A program made the position numbers and the translations under genes. A DNA stretch of 64,000 nt from Nymphaea colorata (taxonomy: Eukaryota; Streptophyta; Magnoliopsida; Nymphaeales; Nymphaeaceae): assembly GCF_008831285.2 (NCBI RefSeq), contig NC_045146.1, positions 22,461,703 to 22,525,702 on the forward strand, in the 5' to 3' direction. The notes below the pieces were generated by a model. It had not been told where the DNA came from. It saw only the letters and a program-made list of their open reading frames with translations, and searched no databases. Below are positions 62,501 through 64,000 of the stretch, piece after piece. Every line of letters begins with the position of its first letter. The first letter of the stretch is position 1.

Positions 62501-63074
62501 TTCTGTTCCATCTAGCCTCTCTAACAGTTCCATCTTCTCTTTTTCCACTCTTCTGAAGGAATCCGGCAGGACTTGCCATCTTATACACCTATAAGTTTGG
62601 AAGCATAAGCATGGGATTGGAGGCATACAGATACGGTTGGTGATCTTACTTACAGTAGTAATGATAAAACATGCTTTTCTGCTCTATGAACCTAAAAGCT
62701 TTAGCTGATTAACCATGTCAGCCTGTAATGTCAAGTGGTTGGGGTTAAGATGCAAGGATCTTCAGCTTTTGCCTCCGGATTCGATGATCATGATGAAGCC
62801 ACGTGATCTTCAAATTGCTAAGAGCCTCATGTTATCCAACACATTGCCCGTAAAATACATCAATCAACTGGAAAAAATTCAATTCACGAAATACCTTGGT
62901 CTTCATATAGTGAGTAATGTCTTGGAGTTAAATATGCAGGAAAGTTATGCAGAAGAGTTGAGGTTCATGGTTGAATGTGGTCTCAGAGCAGAAATTGAAG
63001 CACTTTACTTCCATGGGTATGGTTTCTTGACAACGTACATTGTGAGAAAGATTGTTCAAGGCGATCACATATAA
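55166..63074 (+). CDS. SPO11-2: Meiotic recombination protein SPO11-2
   Basis: Eleven exons (55166-55243, 55320-55403, 55799-55928, 60804-60941, 61034-61122, 61485-61613, 61725-61819, 62398-62460, 62559-62635, 62722-62849, 62940-63074) close into 381 aa; Arabidopsis SPO11-2 has 383. SPO11-2 is one of the topoisomerase VI A-like subunits that make the programmed double-strand breaks starting meiotic recombination. The winged-helix domain carries the catalytic tyrosine, Tyr122 in [20 protein letters not shown]. The Toprim metal site is present as Glu215 in IIIVEKDAIF and Asp268 in [32 protein letters not shown] and [11 protein letters not shown] are family signatures. The start is the first in-frame ATG. 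Intron 1 is only 76 bp and is made mostly of CT and AC repeats. Intron 3 is 4.9 kb and holds an old LTR element. The last intron is 90 bp, in frame and without stops. Confidence 0.96.
56463..56593. repeat. Foldback (hairpin) element with (TA)n(GT)n(TA)n loop
   Basis: The arm at 56463-56500 is nearly the reverse complement of 56554-56593 (about 39 bases, two mismatches and one single-base gap, each including TTGTAATAGCTCA or its complement). The middle is TA, GT and TA repeats that extend the stem. Sequence right of the hairpin (to about 56680) resembles the SINE at the end of the window. Confidence 0.8.
56765..56945 (+). mobile_element. tRNA-derived SINE in SPO11-2 intron 3
   Basis: An A-box-like TTGAGCATAGTTGG (about 56783-56796) is followed about 45 bases later by a weak B-box-like TGTTTGATTGTT (about 56829-56840). 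The body has AAGCTGAAGCAGACATAAAC and ends near GGTCACAAATGG, closely paralleling the SINE at 34985-35215. Confidence 0.5.
57000..60500 (+). mobile_element. Broken Copia-type LTR retrotransposon fossil
   Basis: Parts in order: an LTR-like block ending near 57345, remains of the end of the pol region (RNase H side) at about 57600-57690, a polypurine-like tract near 57700, a second LTR-like block at about 57715-58240, then remains of gag (zinc-knuckle region near 58960) and integrase (about 59310-60350). The two LTR-like blocks align over at least 200 bases but differ at many positions, so the insertion is old. No 3' LTR is visible after the integrase part. The element is broken, with many interruptions in every coding part. 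It is in the same orientation as SPO11-2 and wholly intronic. Confidence 0.7.
62850..62939 (+). other. Last intron of SPO11-2, 90 nt, in frame and open
   Basis: The segment starts GTAAAA after TTGCCC and ends AATATGCAG before GAAAGT. It is 90 nt long with no stop codon in the SPO11-2 frame, so retention would add 30 residues. Removing it restores the family alignment ([11 protein letters not shown] then ESYAEEL), which is why I treat it as an intron. Confidence 0.7.
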
Positions 63075-63800
63075 AGATGGAGCACTTCTCATCATTCAAG
63101 CTAGATTGAACTATAAAGTGGATATAGGCAATCCCTTCCAGTTGCAAGGTCCTGTACAGATCTTTGTGAACCTCTTTTCTGGACGTTCAGCACCCCAACA
63201 TGGGATCTAAGAGCTATTGACCGTACCGTGGTGAAAGTCACAGGAAGATTCCAACTACTTTCTCCTCGCAGGGTGTTTAATTCTCCAAATCCCCAGCATG
63301 CAATAATAGGCATGTCAGTTCCCACCTGTTCTCTTGTGCCCAACCACATACCCAAAACACGAACTTAAAGCCAGTGTCAGGATATTCCTTCGAAGGAAGT
63401 TTTTGGCAAGGTAAAGTATTTTCTTCCTGAAAACTATTCGTATTTACATACTTTGATAAAGAAACATTATTTTTTCGGAGGGCTACGTTACGTGGTCAAT
63501 TTAGTTTGAGAACTTTGGAGCTCTACTCATTCAATGTGTTTTGCATGATGTGTTCTAAAACTCTCTTGAGTTGATTTACCAGATTATGATAAACATCTGG
63601 ACTGAAATCCACTGGGCTGCCGTTAAGATGATAAGTCCAAACACTTGGACGGTGTTCACTTGATCCAAGGAACGTCGTGTATGTTTAGCAAATATTACAA
63701 TATTATTGCAAACGCTTTGTCCTCAAGAGGGATCATGTGTTGCCTAAACTCAAAGAAGTTGCAATAATAATCCAGCTACAAGAATATATATATATATATA
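63075..63800. other. 3' flank of SPO11-2
   Basis: Probable 3' UTR and downstream DNA, AT-rich. No supported gene. A very short word resembling the end of a Gypsy RNase H region occurs near 63695-63735 but is too short to call. Confidence 0.5.
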
Positions 63801-64000
63801 TAAAAGCACCCGACCCACTCCCAGGCTCGGTTGGTCTGACGGATTCCAACTTACTCCTAGCAGTTTTGGTTCCAATCCCAAAAAAGTTAGAAATCATGAC
63901 AACAAGCTATTTAACAGTCTCCTTTATAAACTGATTTCTCACCATCTTCAATACAAAATTAAATTTTACGGTGTTACATAATGAAAAAGAGAAAAAAAAA
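63800..64000 (+). mobile_element. tRNA-derived SINE ending in poly(A), at window edge
   Basis: A good A box GGCTCGGTTGG (63824-63834) and B box GGTTCCAATCCC (63868-63879) are spaced about 45 bases apart, as in a tRNA gene. The body runs to an A-rich tail (GAAAAAGAGAAAAAAAAA) at the very end of the window, which may continue beyond it. A (TA)n run precedes the element. The region 56594-56680 is a diverged relative. A functional tRNA is excluded because no cloverleaf 3' half follows. Confidence 0.6.

Noticed and set aside
63690-63760. Peptide resembling the end of a Gypsy RNase H domain (IIANALSSRG)
   Set aside because: About ten residues only, with no supporting sequence on either side.

Overview
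This window reads as nuclear DNA of a flowering plant. The genes carry many short exons with GT-AG introns, the intergenic DNA is AT-rich with long (AT)n, (CT)n and (GT)n microsatellites, and there are remnants of LINEs, tRNA-derived SINEs, a hAT-type MITE and LTR elements. Every protein I recognise is closest, from memory, to a plant family. I cannot place the species. The very GC-rich TCP gene and long introns would fit a monocot or an early-branching angiosperm, but that is a guess.

Layout. The first 26 kb are gene-poor. They hold a single-exon class I TCP transcription factor (+, 3046-4020), a LINE fragment (7.5-8.1 kb) and a two-exon NRS/ER (UER1-type) nucleotide-rhamnose synthase gene (-, 9604-14591) with a 4.1 kb intron. 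From 14.7 to 26 kb there is mostly AT-rich repeat DNA with one unexplained open frame near 19 kb. The rest is gene-dense, with five genes of alternating strand: a 21-exon STE20/BLUS1-like Ser/Thr kinase (+, 26068-36724), a six-exon predicted organellar membrane protein of unknown function (-, 38284-40191), an ATAD1/MSP1-type AAA ATPase (+, 42272-45562), ERCC1 (-, 47751-53084) and SPO11-2 (+, 55166-63074). I built all exon models by hand from splice consensus, phase continuity and remembered family sequences. All close into one frame except ERCC1, which has one extra base in its fourth exon.

The genes do not form a pathway or operon. ERCC1 (repair endonuclease subunit) and SPO11-2 (meiotic break formation) are divergent neighbours, 2.1 kb apart, and both act on DNA breaks or recombination, but nothing here shows co-regulation. 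The third intron of SPO11-2 carries an old, broken Copia-type LTR element and a foldback hairpin. The gap between ERCC1 and SPO11-2 carries a 517 bp hAT-type MITE.

I found no convincing new biological system. The observations most worth checking are the apparent frameshift in ERCC1, a cluster of class I TCP binding motifs around the TCP gene itself, a 90-nt stop-free last intron in SPO11-2 and a likely GC-AG intron in the kinase gene.
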